DNA of 64,000 nt from Edaphobacter paludis (GCF_039993895.1 NZ_CP121194.1:930001-994000); one strand, 5' to 3'; shown: positions 18,034 to 28,097, numbered from the stretch's first letter. Notes: a model not told the origin generated them from the letters alone. Translations and numbers: made by a program.

Positions 18034-19524
18034 ATGATTCAGACGTCCTCGACGTTTTTGCAGGATTCGCAATATTTGGATGGCTCAATTTCTCTGTCGG
18101 AGGTGATCTCAGCGCTCTCGTTTGCGCTGGATCTTACGGAGGGAGCAGTGCAGGGCCATGCACTGCGGAGTTGTCTTCTGGGGATGCGGATTGCCGAAGA
18201 GGCGCAACTCCCGTCGAACCTGAGAAGCAGTCTCTACTATGCGCTGCTGCTGAAAGACGTGGGTTGCAGCAGCAATGCGACGCGGCTGTGCCAGATCGTC
18301 GGGGGAGACGATCGTGCGGTGAAAGCGGGCGTTAAGTTTGAGGACTGGACCAAGCCGCACAAACCCAGTCTGTCGACGCTGCGACTGCTCTGGAGCAAGG
18401 TACTTCCCGAAGCTGGCCATGCAGCGAGAGCCGCCCGGATCGTCCGGATCGGCGTGACGCAGCATAAAAACAACGAGGAAATGATCAAGTTGCGCTGTGA
18501 TCGCGGCGCAAGCATCGTCACCAAGCTTGGCATGGGACGGAGCGCAGCAGAGGCGGTACGGAGCCTGGATGAGCATTGGAACGGCAGCGGCTATCCGCGT
18601 CGCGCGAAGGGAGAGCAGATTCCGCTGCTCGCCCGCATCTGCGCGGTCGCGCAACACCTCGATGTGTTCTTCACGGGGAGGGGAGCCGAGGCTGCCATTC
18701 AGACGCTTCAGGAACGCAGTGGCACATGGTTTGATCCGGAGCTCGTGAGGGCTGCAACTTCGCTGCATCGCAGAGATGCGCTCTGGGACAACTGCTCTGC
18801 GAACGAGAGCCCGGAGGATACGCGGCGGGCGGCGCTCGACCTCGATCCTGCCAGGAGACAGCAGCTGGGAGCGACCCAGATCGATTTGATCTGCGAGGCG
18901 TTTGCCGAGGTGGTCGATGCCAAATCGCACTTCACTTTTTGTCACTCCATTGGAGTGGCGGATGCAGCGTTTGCGATTGCCCGGAAGATTGGCCTCTCGG
19001 AAGACCGCGTGCAGATGGTGCGACGCGCAGCTCTGCTGCATGACATTGGAAAGCTGAGCGTCTCGAACTCCATCCTCGACAAGCAGGGGAAGCTGACGGA
19101 GGAAGAGTGGAAGTCGGTCTATGAACATCCCGGGCTGTCGCGCCGCATTCTGGAACGAGTGGGACCGTTGCAGGAGGTCGCAGTGATTGCGGGCGAGCAC
19201 CACGAAAAACTGGATGGCACGGGATATCCCAACCGCCTGCGGGCGCAGGACCTCTCCCTGGAATCACGCATCATTGCCGTGGCGGACGTGTACGGTTCGT
19301 TATCGGAGGACCGGCCCTATCGCGCTGCGCTCGAACTGGATCAGATCGTCTCGATCATGGGAAAACTGATTCCCTATAAGCTCGATTCGGATTGTTTCGA
19401 CGCGCTGCTTTCGGCCGTGTCCGGTCAAAGAGAAGTAGTGGCGCTACCCTCCATGTATTCGGGAGGACACCCTCCAGTATCGACTCAGACGCGACCGATC
19501 AACACGGCAAGGTGGGCTGTCTAG
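18034..19524 (+). CDS. HD-GYP-type phosphodiesterase with degenerate second HD unit
   Basis: Likely hydrolyses cyclic di-GMP. The C-terminal half carries a canonical HD-GYP domain: HSIGVAD, LLHDIGKL, EHHEKLDGTGYP and ADVYGSLSEDRPYR. The N-terminal half shows the same plan in decayed form: the HD pair is replaced by LLKDVG, while DEHWNGSGYP and a following RICAVAQHLDVFF persist. No receiver or membrane segment is seen, so the protein is probably cytosolic, with the N-terminal unit as a possible sensor or dimerisation module. It is a single gene; the 3' neighbour converges. Substrate is inferred from the family. Confidence 0.85.
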   Translation: MIQTSSTFLQDSQYLDGSISLSEVISALSFALDLTEGAVQGHALRSCLLGMRIAEEAQLPSNLRSSLYYALLLKDVGCSSNATRLCQIVGGDDRAVKAGVKFEDWTKPHKPSLSTLRLLWSKVLPEAGHAARAARIVRIGVTQHKNNEEMIKLRCDRGASIVTKLGMGRSAAEAVRSLDEHWNGSGYPRRAKGEQIPLLARICAVAQHLDVFFTGRGAEAAIQTLQERSGTWFDPELVRAATSLHRRDALWDNCSANESPEDTRRAALDLDPARRQQLGATQIDLICEAFAEVVDAKSHFTFCHSIGVADAAFAIARKIGLSEDRVQMVRRAALLHDIGKLSVSNSILDKQGKLTEEEWKSVYEHPGLSRRILERVGPLQEVAVIAGEHHEKLDGTGYPNRLRAQDLSLESRIIAVADVYGSLSEDRPYRAALELDQIVSIMGKLIPYKLDSDCFDALLSAVSGQREVVALPSMYSGGHPPVSTQTRPINTARWAV

Positions 19525-19581
19525 TCAAATAGACAGCCCACGGAACCTACCCTCTCAGAGCGGGTTCTGTGGGCCACAGGA

Positions 19582-20904
19582 TTACTTGCCGGTGTAGATG
19601 ACGTGCCAGATGCTCTTGGTGCCGTCGTCGGAGACGAAGAGGGAGCCGTCCTTGGCCACCGCCACTCCAACGGGGCGACCCCAGACCTTGCCGTCGGCGC
19701 GAACGAAACCGGTGAGGAAGTCTTCGTACTCTCCGGTGGCGTGGCCGTTCTTCATGGGAACGCGGATGACTTCGTAGCCGGCGCGCTTGCTGCGGTTCCA
19801 TGACCCGTGCTCGGCGGCAAAGGCGTCACCGTCGTAGGCGGCGGGGAATTGCTTGCCGGTGTAGAAGGTCATCTCCAGCGAGGCGAAGTGCGGTTGCAGG
19901 AGGACGTCGGGTACGATCACCTTCGACTTGAGTTCGGGGTGCTTGCCTGCGAGGCGGGGGTCCGGGTGGCCGCCGATGTAGTAGTAGGGCCAGCCGTAGA
20001 AACCGCCTTCCTCGATGTGGGTGATGTAGTCGGGGACGAGGTTGTTGCCGAGGACGTCGCGCTCATTGGTGGAGCACCAGAGCTGGCCGGTGGTGGGGTT
20101 GATGGCCTCGCCGACGCAGTTGCGGATGCCGTAGGCGTAGATCTTCACGAACTTGCCGTCGGGAGTGTACTCAAGCACGTCGGCGCGGTGGAACTCCCTG
20201 GGATGAGTGTCAGGATCATCGATGTTGGAGCCGGAGCCGACGGAGATGAACATTCGCTCACCATCCTTTGAGAAGACGACGTCGCGGGTCCAGTGGCCTC
20301 CGCCGCGAAGCTGGGCGTAGCCGGGAAGGACAGGCACGATGGTCTGCGGGGCTGCGGTTGCTTTGAGGTCGCCTTCTTTGTAAGGGAAGCGGACGACACT
20401 GGTGGTATTGGCGACGTAGATCCACTTGGGATTCGGGCCGTTGGGATAGAAGGCGATGCCGAAGGGATGGTCGAGCCCGCTGGCGAAGGTCTCGGTGGTG
20501 GTTGCCTTGCCGTCGGAGTTGACGCCGCGAAGGACTTTGACCTTACCGGCGGCGCTGTCGGCGACGAAGAGGTCGCCGTTAGGGGCGGTGAGGATAAGGC
20601 GGGGTTGCTGGAAATCGCCTTGCGCGTAGAGTTCGACCTTGAACCCCTGGGGAGCCTGGGGCCATGCGTTGTCGGGGCGGGGAACCATGTCGGCGCCGTT
20701 ATCGACGGACTCCTCGGGGGCGGGTGCGGGGAGGTCGGCGACAGTGATGTGGCGGCGGACGCCGGGGTGCTCCTGCGAGTAGTCGGTGAAGGCGGCCTGG
20801 CCGGTGAGGGTCTTGGGGGACTGAGCGTAGAGCGAGAGCGGCAGTACGGACGCAATGGAGGCGAACGCAAGCACTGGAAGAAGAGAGGGAAGCGGTCTAT
20901 TCAT
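19582..20904 (-). CDS. PQQ-dependent sugar dehydrogenase-like (sorbosone dehydrogenase) protein, exported
   Basis: Six-bladed beta-propeller of the soluble glucose/sorbosone dehydrogenase family, exported to the periplasm. Start at ATG 20904, with AGGAG nine bases upstream; this begins a signal peptide (LLPVLAFASIASVLPLSLYAQ). Propeller motifs include NGDLFVADSAAGKVKVL, GLDHPFGIAFYP, HWTRDVVFSKDG, GIRNCVGEAINP, GGFYGWPYYY, and closing GRPVGVAVAKDGSLFVSDDG. In this family the cofactor is PQQ with calcium; no heme motif is present. Substrate unknown. It converges on the HD-GYP gene. Confidence 0.85.
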   Translation of the reverse strand: MNRPLPSLLPVLAFASIASVLPLSLYAQSPKTLTGQAAFTDYSQEHPGVRRHITVADLPAPAPEESVDNGADMVPRPDNAWPQAPQGFKVELYAQGDFQQPRLILTAPNGDLFVADSAAGKVKVLRGVNSDGKATTTETFASGLDHPFGIAFYPNGPNPKWIYVANTTSVVRFPYKEGDLKATAAPQTIVPVLPGYAQLRGGGHWTRDVVFSKDGERMFISVGSGSNIDDPDTHPREFHRADVLEYTPDGKFVKIYAYGIRNCVGEAINPTTGQLWCSTNERDVLGNNLVPDYITHIEEGGFYGWPYYYIGGHPDPRLAGKHPELKSKVIVPDVLLQPHFASLEMTFYTGKQFPAAYDGDAFAAEHGSWNRSKRAGYEVIRVPMKNGHATGEYEDFLTGFVRADGKVWGRPVGVAVAKDGSLFVSDDGTKSIWHVIYTGK

Positions 20905-21128
20905 GCGGAGTTGCTCCTTGCAGGATGAAGGCGTTTTGGTGCTACTGGCCGGGCACCGGAATTTGATTGACGACAATCTCAAATTCGAGAGGATTCAAGT
21001 TCTGTCGTTATTTATCGAATTGACGAATGGAAGCCTGAGAAAGTTTTATGCCAGCTTCGCATAGGAAAGATATGCGATTCGATTATTTACTGTGCGGCTT
21101 GCGTTTGTCACACATTGCACGGGATGAA

Positions 21129-22127
21129 TCACGGTTGTGTGCTGGCGGGTGCGGTCAGTTGCTTGAGCAGGTCGAGAGGGACGGTGCCGGTGAGGACGGC
21201 GCGGTCTTTGTGCTGCTCGATTTTGAGCGATGCGATCAGGGTGCGCAGGGAGGCGTCGGCGGGAATGCGCGGCTGGCCTTGCTGGATGGATTTGAAGAGG
21301 CTAAGGAGGGCGGTCAGGGTCTCGGCTGAGCGGGCGGCGTCGGCTTCAGTAGGGGCGATCTGTTCGATGCGGAGATGGAGTGTGCCAACGAAGCGCAGAC
21401 TGGCGACGAAGGTGGTGTCTTCGGGCAGAGGAAGCTGGAGGCCGAGGACGGAGATGTAGCCGCGCTCGGAGAAGGGCAGGCCGATGTGGCCGATGGCCCA
21501 GGCGTTGGCCAGCAGAGGAACGTCGCGGTAGCGCGCCGAGAGCAGGGAGGAGCCGGAGAAGGGCGAGGCCGCGGCGTGGTGGCGATCGAGGATGGAGTGG
21601 ATCTGCTCGGTCGTGGGCATGTTGGAGGCCGCGATGGTGTCGTAGTCGAGCTGGGCGACGCGGAGCTGGCGGGTGGTGTGGGTTTTGGGGTCCAGATCGC
21701 CGACGGGTATGGTGTAGACGGTGTGACCATCGTAGGTCTCCTGCGCGGTGGCGATGGAGGCGAGATAGCGGGCGAGGCGCTGGCCGTCGAAGCGGCCCTC
21801 GAAGACCTCGGAGTAACCGACAGGGCCGTTGGGGCCGCTGGGGTCATCCATGCGGTGGAGGGCGAAGGCGACGTCGTCGAGATCGCGTTCAGGCACGATG
21901 CCAGTAGCGTCGATAAAGCGCTGATAGTCGGCGCTGCGGGTGACCTGGGTGCGGTCGAAATGAGTGGCCACGCGCAGGGGCTTGAGGTTGATGTAGACGA
22001 TGGCGTCGGACTCGGGCAGCAGGCGGGCGGCCTCGGGCGGAGCGGCCTTGCGCAGGAAGATGGCGAAGGCCAGCGCGGCTACGAGCGCGAGCACGGTGAG
22101 GAGCGAGTAGCGGGTTGGTTTGCGCAT
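21129..22127 (-). CDS. Membrane-anchored hypothetical protein, 332 aa
   Basis: No characterised family recognised. A single N-terminal transmembrane helix (YSLLTVLALVAALAFAIFL) with a basic cytoplasmic tip suggests a periplasmic domain of about 300 residues. The start of that domain, ARLLPESDAIVYINLKPLR, resembles a type seen in acidobacterial proteins annotated as DUF3352-like, but I would not press that. No catalytic motif seen. It stands alone, about 185 bp before the divergent HAD gene. Confidence 0.65.
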   Translation of the reverse strand: MRKPTRYSLLTVLALVAALAFAIFLRKAAPPEAARLLPESDAIVYINLKPLRVATHFDRTQVTRSADYQRFIDATGIVPERDLDDVAFALHRMDDPSGPNGPVGYSEVFEGRFDGQRLARYLASIATAQETYDGHTVYTIPVGDLDPKTHTTRQLRVAQLDYDTIAASNMPTTEQIHSILDRHHAAASPFSGSSLLSARYRDVPLLANAWAIGHIGLPFSERGYISVLGLQLPLPEDTTFVASLRFVGTLHLRIEQIAPTEADAARSAETLTALLSLFKSIQQGQPRIPADASLRTLIASLKIEQHKDRAVLTGTVPLDLLKQLTAPASTQP

Positions 22128-22315
22128 CCACTTTGTTTCTACTCTGTCCGGGGTCAGACGGCAATGTTCTCAGTGACTTTAGGGTTCAGTTTCGTATCGC
22201 CGATGAGTTCCTAAGAGCTGTGCCGACGGAAGCTCTGCTGAATATGAATTTAGTGCTGGCGGCAGAGGAATGCCCCTGATGAGAAGATGAAAATATTGCA
22301 TGAGATGACAGCGTG

Positions 22316-22969
22316 ATGTTGCAGGGAGAGAGCCAGATTTTGAAGCTGAAATTACCAGCGGGACCATTCAAGGCTTATTTGTTCGATTGTGACGGCACCA
22401 TCGCCGATTCGATGCCGCTTCATTACATTGCCTGGCGAAGCGTGCTTGCAGAGTGGAAGTGCGAGTTCAGTGAGGAGGTCTTCTATGCGTGGGGCGGTAT
22501 GCCGGCGACGGAGATTATCTCCACTCTGAACCAGCGGCATGGACTGGCGATGCCGGTGGAAGAGATATCGAGGCGCAAAGAGGATCTTTATTTTGCGGCG
22601 CTTCCACAACTCAAAGCCGTGCCAGAGGTTCTGGAGCATATTGAAGATCAGTTTGGGCAGATTCCCTTTGCAGTGGTGTCGGGAAGTACGAAGGATTCCG
22701 TCGTGGCATCGCTCGAGTCACTGAAGATTCTGGATAGATTCGACACGCTGGTTTGTGCTGGGGATTACGCGAGAAGTAAGCCCGATCCTGAGCCGTTTCT
22801 GATGGCTGCCGAGCGGCTGGGAGTGGCGCCCGAATGCTGTCTCGTCTTTGAGGACACGGATATGGGCGTGCAGGCCGCGACTGCTGCTGGCATGGCTTCG
22901 GTGAAGGTCCCTGCGCCTTGGGAGAGGGTTCGATTTGATGAGCCATTGCTGAGCGGCGTGCGCGAATAG
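22316..22969 (+). CDS. HAD-superfamily phosphatase, beta-phosphoglucomutase-like
   Basis: Haloacid-dehalogenase hydrolase, subfamily I. Motif 1 is FDCDGTIADSM (nucleophile and acid Asp), motif 2 is VVSGSTKDS, the motif 3 lysine is in ARSKPDPEPFL, and motif 4 is VFEDTDMGVQAA. The order and cap length fit sugar-phosphate phosphatases or beta-phosphoglucomutases such as YqaB. ATG at 22316 is preferred over the GTG at 22313. Substrate is not deducible. Confidence 0.88.
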   Translation: MLQGESQILKLKLPAGPFKAYLFDCDGTIADSMPLHYIAWRSVLAEWKCEFSEEVFYAWGGMPATEIISTLNQRHGLAMPVEEISRRKEDLYFAALPQLKAVPEVLEHIEDQFGQIPFAVVSGSTKDSVVASLESLKILDRFDTLVCAGDYARSKPDPEPFLMAAERLGVAPECCLVFEDTDMGVQAATAAGMASVKVPAPWERVRFDEPLLSGVRE

Positions 22970-22973
22970 GCGG

Positions 22974-23692
22974 CTAGGTGGAGAGAAAGTAATTTTGCAA
23001 TCGCCAAACGAGATAGAGCAGCGCAGTGAGCGCAAGAATCACCAAGGCATAAAACAGGCTGCTCTCAACGGATGGCGCAAACGAGAAGCTTATGCTCACA
23101 TGTCCCTCTCCACCGGGAACGGCTGGACGGATCGCGTGAACTCGGGCGATGCACCCGACCCCTGCGATCAGAATCAGCCCTAGAGTGGGCCAGACTGCCC
23201 TCAATCTTTGACGTGCGGCGACGAGTCCGATCACCCAACCCACAAAAACCGGCGCGCCGAAATAGATCATCCTGCCGACTTGAAAATAGACATTGTCGAT
23301 CTCGAATCTTCGGTGTGGCTTGGGCGAAAACCGAAAGGCGTATCGGCACCCGGTAGAAACATCTTCCAGCCAGACCACAGAATAAAAAGGGCAACGAAGT
23401 AGGCCCCGGCCAGAAGCAAGAGCGGAGCGACACTAAACGTAGCCCACGGTGCTCGGGCGGACCAGGATTGGAACTGGCGCTGCTCGATCATCGCTTTGGC
23501 GAGATTCTCGATGCCGCCGAGCCGGAGAAGCGCCGCGGATTCCGCGTCTGCTCGGCTGCGTCCTGCGCGTTCTTCTTCCTCCGTCAGGTCTGTCAGATGA
23601 TCGGTAAGTTCGGTCAGATAGCGCCGTACATGCCGTGGCGCGATGCCAGCCTCCAGCAAGCGCTCGCGAAGTTCATGGAATGGCTTCGTCAT
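22974..23692 (-). pseudogene. Frameshifted PadR-associated membrane protein (permease-prefix/HAAS-type)
   Basis: Two overlapping frames make one protein. The first part (from ATG 23692) has a helical N-terminus, FHELRERLLEAGIAPRHVRRYL, with the look of the HAAS/permease-prefix signalling domain, and a first membrane helix ending near GADTPFGF. The second frame continues as SPKPHRRFEIDNVYF and three further hydrophobic segments to the stop at 22974. Adding one T to the run of four T on the coding strand (plus positions 23327-23330) restores a continuous protein of about 239 residues. It is therefore a single-base deletion, either a real mutation or a sequencing error. Its start overlaps the PadR gene by 20 bp. 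Confidence 0.75.
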
Positions 23693-24029
23693 GTCGACCT
23701 CCCGTTAGCATCGTTTGAATTGCGGTTGTCAGACCGGTCCAGGTCCTCGATAGGTCGGCCAATCGGCGCGATCCGGCGGGGGTCACGGAATAGTAGATTC
23801 GGCTGCGGCTACTGACAATCCTGCGCCGCGATTTCAGTGCGCCATCGCTTTCGAGCGCGTGCAGCACGGGATAGACGACGCCTTCCCCGACTGCGATTAC
23901 CGCGTCGGTGCGGTCGCGGATGGCTTGAACGATCTCATAGCCGTACATCTCTTTCTGCTGGAGCAGTCTGAGGATGAGCAGCTCCGGAACGCCATTCATA
24001 AAATTCGGGTTGGTTTCACGCTGCGCCAT
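23673..24029 (-). CDS. PadR-family transcriptional regulator
   Basis: Small winged-helix repressor of 118 residues with the PadR N-terminal fold: LLILRLLQQKEMYGYEIVQAI, then VGEGVVYPVLHALESDGALKSR and YYSVTPAGSRRL. Proteins of this type commonly sit upstream of a HAAS/permease-prefix membrane protein and control it, which matches the overlapping downstream gene here. The effector is unknown. If the partner is truly broken, the regulator may be losing its role. Confidence 0.9.
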   Translation of the reverse strand: MAQRETNPNFMNGVPELLILRLLQQKEMYGYEIVQAIRDRTDAVIAVGEGVVYPVLHALESDGALKSRRRIVSSRSRIYYSVTPAGSRRLADLSRTWTGLTTAIQTMLTGGRHDEAIP

Positions 24030-24278
24030 TTAAGAAATCCACAATACCTTTTGGTTCGAGGCATTGCAAGCTAATATGCCGTTTTCTGCTGTAAAGGACC
24101 GCTGCTGCCGGCGTGCAGAAGAAATCATAGGCGAGAGATTGCAGGAGAATGGGCACGTTGCGACCTCGTTCCAGCTATGCTAAAGTTACGACTGCGGCGC
24201 ACTCTGCGCGGGCACTGCTGCGCGTTGCGCGGTTGAGCTTACAGGGGGCTGATTCAAGGTAAGATAAAGGCTGTTTGG

Positions 24279-24354
24279 GCTGGCGTAGCTCAGCTGGTAG
24301 AGCATCTGATTTGTAATCAGAGGGTCGGGGGTTCAAGTCCCTTCGCCAGCTCCA
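24279..24354 (+). tRNA. tRNA-Thr (UGU)
   Basis: 76 nt including encoded CCA. Acceptor arms GCTGGCG and CGCCAGC pair fully, the anticodon stem CTGAT/ATCAG closes a loop with anticodon TGT, and the T arm is GGGGGTTCAAGTCCC-like. First of four tRNA genes ahead of tuf, as in the thrU-tyrU-glyT-thrT-tufB region of Escherichia coli. Confidence 0.97.
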
Positions 24355-24545
24355 GTTTCAGGCAGCAGTGAGATGTAAAGCGGTAGAAAGACGGATTTGG
24401 TTGTACTGCTTGCCGTTCTGGTCATGCAGGCCTCCTGAGACTTCTTCAAGGTGTGAGACACCCGCTCGATTCGCGGTATGGGGTCGCTGCACGGGACTTG
24501 ATGGGTTGAGAGGTGCTGCGCGTTTGGGAAGGTTTTGCAGCAAGT

Positions 24546-24632
24546 GCACAGGTGGCCGAGTGGTTAATGGCAGCAGACTGTAAATCTGCCACTCTTCGAG
24601 TTACGGAGGTTCGAATCCTCCCCTGTGCACCA
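24546..24632 (+). tRNA. tRNA-Tyr (GUA)
   Basis: 87 nt including CCA. Class II tRNA with a long variable arm; acceptor GCACAGG with CCTGTGC, D stem GCC/GGC, anticodon stem GCAGA/TCTGC with GTA, T arm GGAGG/CCTCC. The 190-bp spacer behind tRNA-Thr holds nothing I recognise. Confidence 0.96.
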
Positions 24633-24658
24633 TTAGCTTTAGTTGTACGTGGAGAGTT

Positions 24659-24832
24659 GTGGATCTAAGCCCTGCAGGCAGCGGACGAATGTGGATTGCG
24701 CTTGCCGTCATCGGGGTATTGGCTTTGCTTTCCTGGCACACGATGCAGCCAGGGAAGTACCGGTCGCTGACGTGGATTTTATTGGGCTATTTTGCCTTCC
24801 GCGTCGCGCTCGAACGCTACCGTTCAAGGTAG
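24659..24832 (+). CDS. Small membrane protein, 57 aa, inside the tRNA array
   Basis: Short gene between tRNA-Tyr and tRNA-Thr(GGU). Translation gives a leader, then WIALAVIGVLALLS, the turn HTMQPGKYRSLTW, and ILLGYFAFRVALERYRSR: two hydrophobic helices joined by a short loop with a basic C-terminus (positive-inside). GTG at 24659 has GGAG about five bases upstream; ATG at 24689 would give 47 residues. The coherent two-helix pattern and fit between the tRNA genes support a real gene. Function unknown. Confidence 0.6.
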   Translation: MDLSPAGSGRMWIALAVIGVLALLSWHTMQPGKYRSLTWILLGYFAFRVALERYRSR

Positions 24833-24855
24833 GATTGTAGAGTTGGGTTTTTCAT

Positions 24856-24930
<75 letters not shown>

Positions 24931-24947
24931 GATTTTGATTCAGTAGC

Positions 24948-25022
24948 GCGGGAGTAACTCAGTGGTAGAGTCACAGCCTTCCAAGCTGTTGGTCGCGGGT
25001 TCGATTCCCGTCTCCCGCTCCA
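24948..25022 (+). tRNA. tRNA-Gly (UCC)
   Basis: 75 nt including CCA. Acceptor GCGGGAG with CTCCCGC, anticodon stem CAGCC/AGCTG-type closing TCC, T arm GCGGGTTCGATTCCCGT. Only 17 bp after tRNA-Thr(GGU), so surely cotranscribed. Confidence 0.97.
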
Positions 25023-25055
25023 TATGTTTTGAAGGCGATTCCGTAGGAGATTGCG

Positions 25056-25373
25056 TTGAGCACAATGTATGAGCAGGCTGTACTTCACGTTGCCGATCCC
25101 GAACCGTTTGGCGCGGTGAAAGCGGCAATTGAAGCCTCATTCTCTTCGGGTAAAATCGCGGCTTTTCTGAAGTCGCTCGATCGCTCGGGAGTCCGGATTC
25201 GCGACTTTCAGTCTGTACTGAACAAAGGACTTCTGGGGCAGACTACGATTGCTGAATATGGCCGGCTTGGCAACAGCGATCAGGGCCAGATCCGCGAGAT
25301 GTATCTCGCCAGCCTGGAGCGAGTGGCACCGGAGCTGCGGCAGAAATTTTTCAAGCTGTACGCGTATTACTGA
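25056..25373 (+). CDS. Conserved hypothetical protein, 105 aa
   Basis: Small, mostly helical soluble protein (EQAVLHVADPEPFGAVKAAIEASF, then KIAAFLKSLDRSGVRIRDFQSVL). No family recognised. TTG at 25056 is preferred because GGAG lies about six bases upstream; the first ATG (25065) is 15 bases from it. It sits between tRNA-Gly and tuf on the same strand, so it may be part of the tRNA-tuf transcript. Confidence 0.65.
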   Translation: MSTMYEQAVLHVADPEPFGAVKAAIEASFSSGKIAAFLKSLDRSGVRIRDFQSVLNKGLLGQTTIAEYGRLGNSDQGQIREMYLASLERVAPELRQKFFKLYAYY

Positions 25374-25466
25374 GTCGGCAAAGTTTAAGGTTCGGGCAGA
25401 GTTTATTTTTGCTTATTTTTTATACCGCCGGTCCAAACGCCGGCCAACACGAGGAGACGAGTAGTC

Positions 25467-26654
<1,188 letters not shown>

Positions 26655-26667
26655 TTTTCAGCACCAC

Positions 26668-26754
26668 GCCGGGGGCGGTAAAGCGCCTCCGGCTCTATGG
26701 TTGCTATTCAAAATAAAGGGATTTCGCGGCAGAGGCATGAATTCCCGCGAAATC
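26668..26754 (+). terminator. Two hairpins between tuf and rpmG
   Basis: First stem 26668-26677 with 26684-26693 (10 bp, one G-U). Second stem GATTTCGCGG 26720-26729 with 26745-26754 (10 bp). Neither has a T-run, so these may attenuate rather than fully separate tuf from the downstream block. Confidence 0.5.
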
Positions 26755-26769
26755 GGTTAGGATAGAAAG

Positions 26770-26919
26770 ATGCGCGAAATTATTACATTGCAATGCCCCG
26801 AGTGCAAGAACAGGAATTACTCGACGACGAAGAACAAGAAGACGACCACGGGTCGGCTTGAGTTCTCGAAGTTCTGCAATACCTGCCGCAAGCACACGGA
26901 CCACAAAGAGACGAAGTAA
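26770..26919 (+). CDS. rpmG: 50S ribosomal protein L33
   Basis: 49-residue ribosomal protein of the large subunit. [16 protein letters not shown] and [13 protein letters not shown] show the two CxxC pairs of the zinc-binding (C+) form, and the spacing is standard. It lies immediately upstream of tRNA-Trp and secE, its usual place in many bacteria. ATG at 26770; the upstream AGGATAGAAAG provides a weak ribosome-binding site. Confidence 0.96.
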   Translation: MREIITLQCPECKNRNYSTTKNKKTTTGRLEFSKFCNTCRKHTDHKETK

Positions 26920-26984
26920 GCAGTTTTGGCCGGCGGCTTGTGGCTTATAGCCATGGGCCGGAAACCCGGCTGAAGGATCGACCG

Positions 26985-27060
26985 GGGGGAGTAAGCTCAA
27001 CGGTTAAACTGTCGGTCTCCAAAACCGAACTTCTCGGTTCGAATCCGAGCTCCCCCGCCA
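26985..27060 (+). tRNA. tRNA-Trp (CCA)
   Basis: 76 nt including CCA. Acceptor GGGGGAG/CTCCCCC, anticodon stem TCGGT/ACCGA with CCA, T stem CTCGG/CCGAG. The D stem is weak, with a C/A mismatch inside (A-G-C-T against A-A-C-T). Position between rpmG and secE is conserved in bacteria. Confidence 0.93.
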
Positions 27061-27126
27061 GTTTGTCCGGCCGCAGAGTCCGGACGTAGTACCAGAATTC
27101 AGTAGCACGAAGATTGAGGCAGCATT

Positions 27127-27387
27127 ATGGCCAAGACAATAGCAGTAGCGGAACAGACGCCGAACGGGATGCAGTCTCTGAAGACGATGCCGGAGCGCCT
27201 CAGCACGTTTCTGAAGGAAGTGCGCAGCGAGATGCGCAAGGTCTGGTGGCCGGGATGGCCCGAGGTTCAGTCGACGACGGTCGTCGTGATTATCACCGTC
27301 TTTATCTTCGCGGGCTACTTCTGGCTGGTGGACAACATTATTGGACGTGCGATTGAAGCACTGCTGCACGCGCTGACGGCAAGGTAA
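27127..27387 (+). CDS. secE: Preprotein translocase subunit SecE
   Basis: Single-span subunit of the SecYEG channel. 86 residues: the amphipathic FLKEVRSEMRKVWWPGWPEV segment with the conserved K-x-x-WP core, then one membrane helix (VVVIITVFIFAGYFWLV). Followed by nusG 44 bp downstream, the canonical pairing. Confidence 0.95.
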   Translation: MAKTIAVAEQTPNGMQSLKTMPERLSTFLKEVRSEMRKVWWPGWPEVQSTTVVVIITVFIFAGYFWLVDNIIGRAIEALLHALTAR

Positions 27388-27431
27388 GACGGTCGTGAAC
27401 ATCCGGTAGCATGAGTAGAGAGAAGTAAACG

Positions 27432-28097
27432 ATGCGCGAAGAAGGCACAACGATGGCGGCAGAAGAGCAGAATCCGGAAGAGCAGAACCTCGCAGCAGCC
27501 AAAGCGGCGGGCGAACCGTCCACTGAAACTTCGGGGGAACAGCTTGCTCCGCCGGTGAATGAGAATTTCAAGTGGTACATCATCCACGCCTACTCCGGGT
27601 TCGAGCGCAAGGTGCGCGAATCGCTGGAGAGCCGTATTTCGGCCTTCGGACTGCAGAACAAGATTGGTCGCATCATGATTCCGACCGAGCCGGTCACGGA
27701 GTTGCGCAACGGCAAGAAGTACACCATTGAGCGCGTCTTTCTTCCGGGCTATGTATTGGTCGAGATGGACCTCGATAATGATCTCTGGCACGTCATCAAG
27801 AACACGCCGCGGGTCACGGGCTTCCTCGGCACGGGCGACAATCCGGTGGCGCTCTCCGAACAGGAAGTCAGCTCGATCATCTTCCGCTCCGACGTTTCCA
27901 AGGACCACCCTTCGATGAAGGTCAAGTTCGACAAGGGCGAGCAGGTCCGCATCAACGAAGGACCCTTCGCCAACTTCACCGGAGCCGTCGACGAAGTGAA
28001 CGAAGACAAGCAGACATTGAAGGTCATGGTCAGCATCTTTGGCCGCTCCACCCCCGTTGAGATCGAGTTCTCGAAGGTCGACAAGATCACGGAGTAA
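27432..28097 (+). CDS. nusG: Transcription termination/antitermination factor NusG
   Basis: Binds RNA polymerase and modulates pausing, Rho termination and coupling to the ribosome. NGN domain beginning KWYIIHAYSGFERKVRESLE, with VEMDLDNDLWHVIKNTPRVTGF, and a C-terminal KOW domain (KGEQVRINEGPFANFTGAVDEV). An acidic, low-complexity N-terminal extension of about 45 residues precedes the NGN domain. ATG 27432 or ATG 27453 could be the start. Confidence 0.96.
   Translation: MREEGTTMAAEEQNPEEQNLAAAKAAGEPSTETSGEQLAPPVNENFKWYIIHAYSGFERKVRESLESRISAFGLQNKIGRIMIPTEPVTELRNGKKYTIERVFLPGYVLVEMDLDNDLWHVIKNTPRVTGFLGTGDNPVALSEQEVSSIIFRSDVSKDHPSMKVKFDKGEQVRINEGPFANFTGAVDEVNEDKQTLKVMVSIFGRSTPVEIEFSKVDKITE

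Noticed and set aside
21375..22214. Open frame of 279 codons opposite the membrane-anchored hypothetical
   Set aside because: Low-complexity Gly/Asp/Val-rich product with no signal or domain, covering a minus-strand gene that has a good N-terminal membrane anchor.
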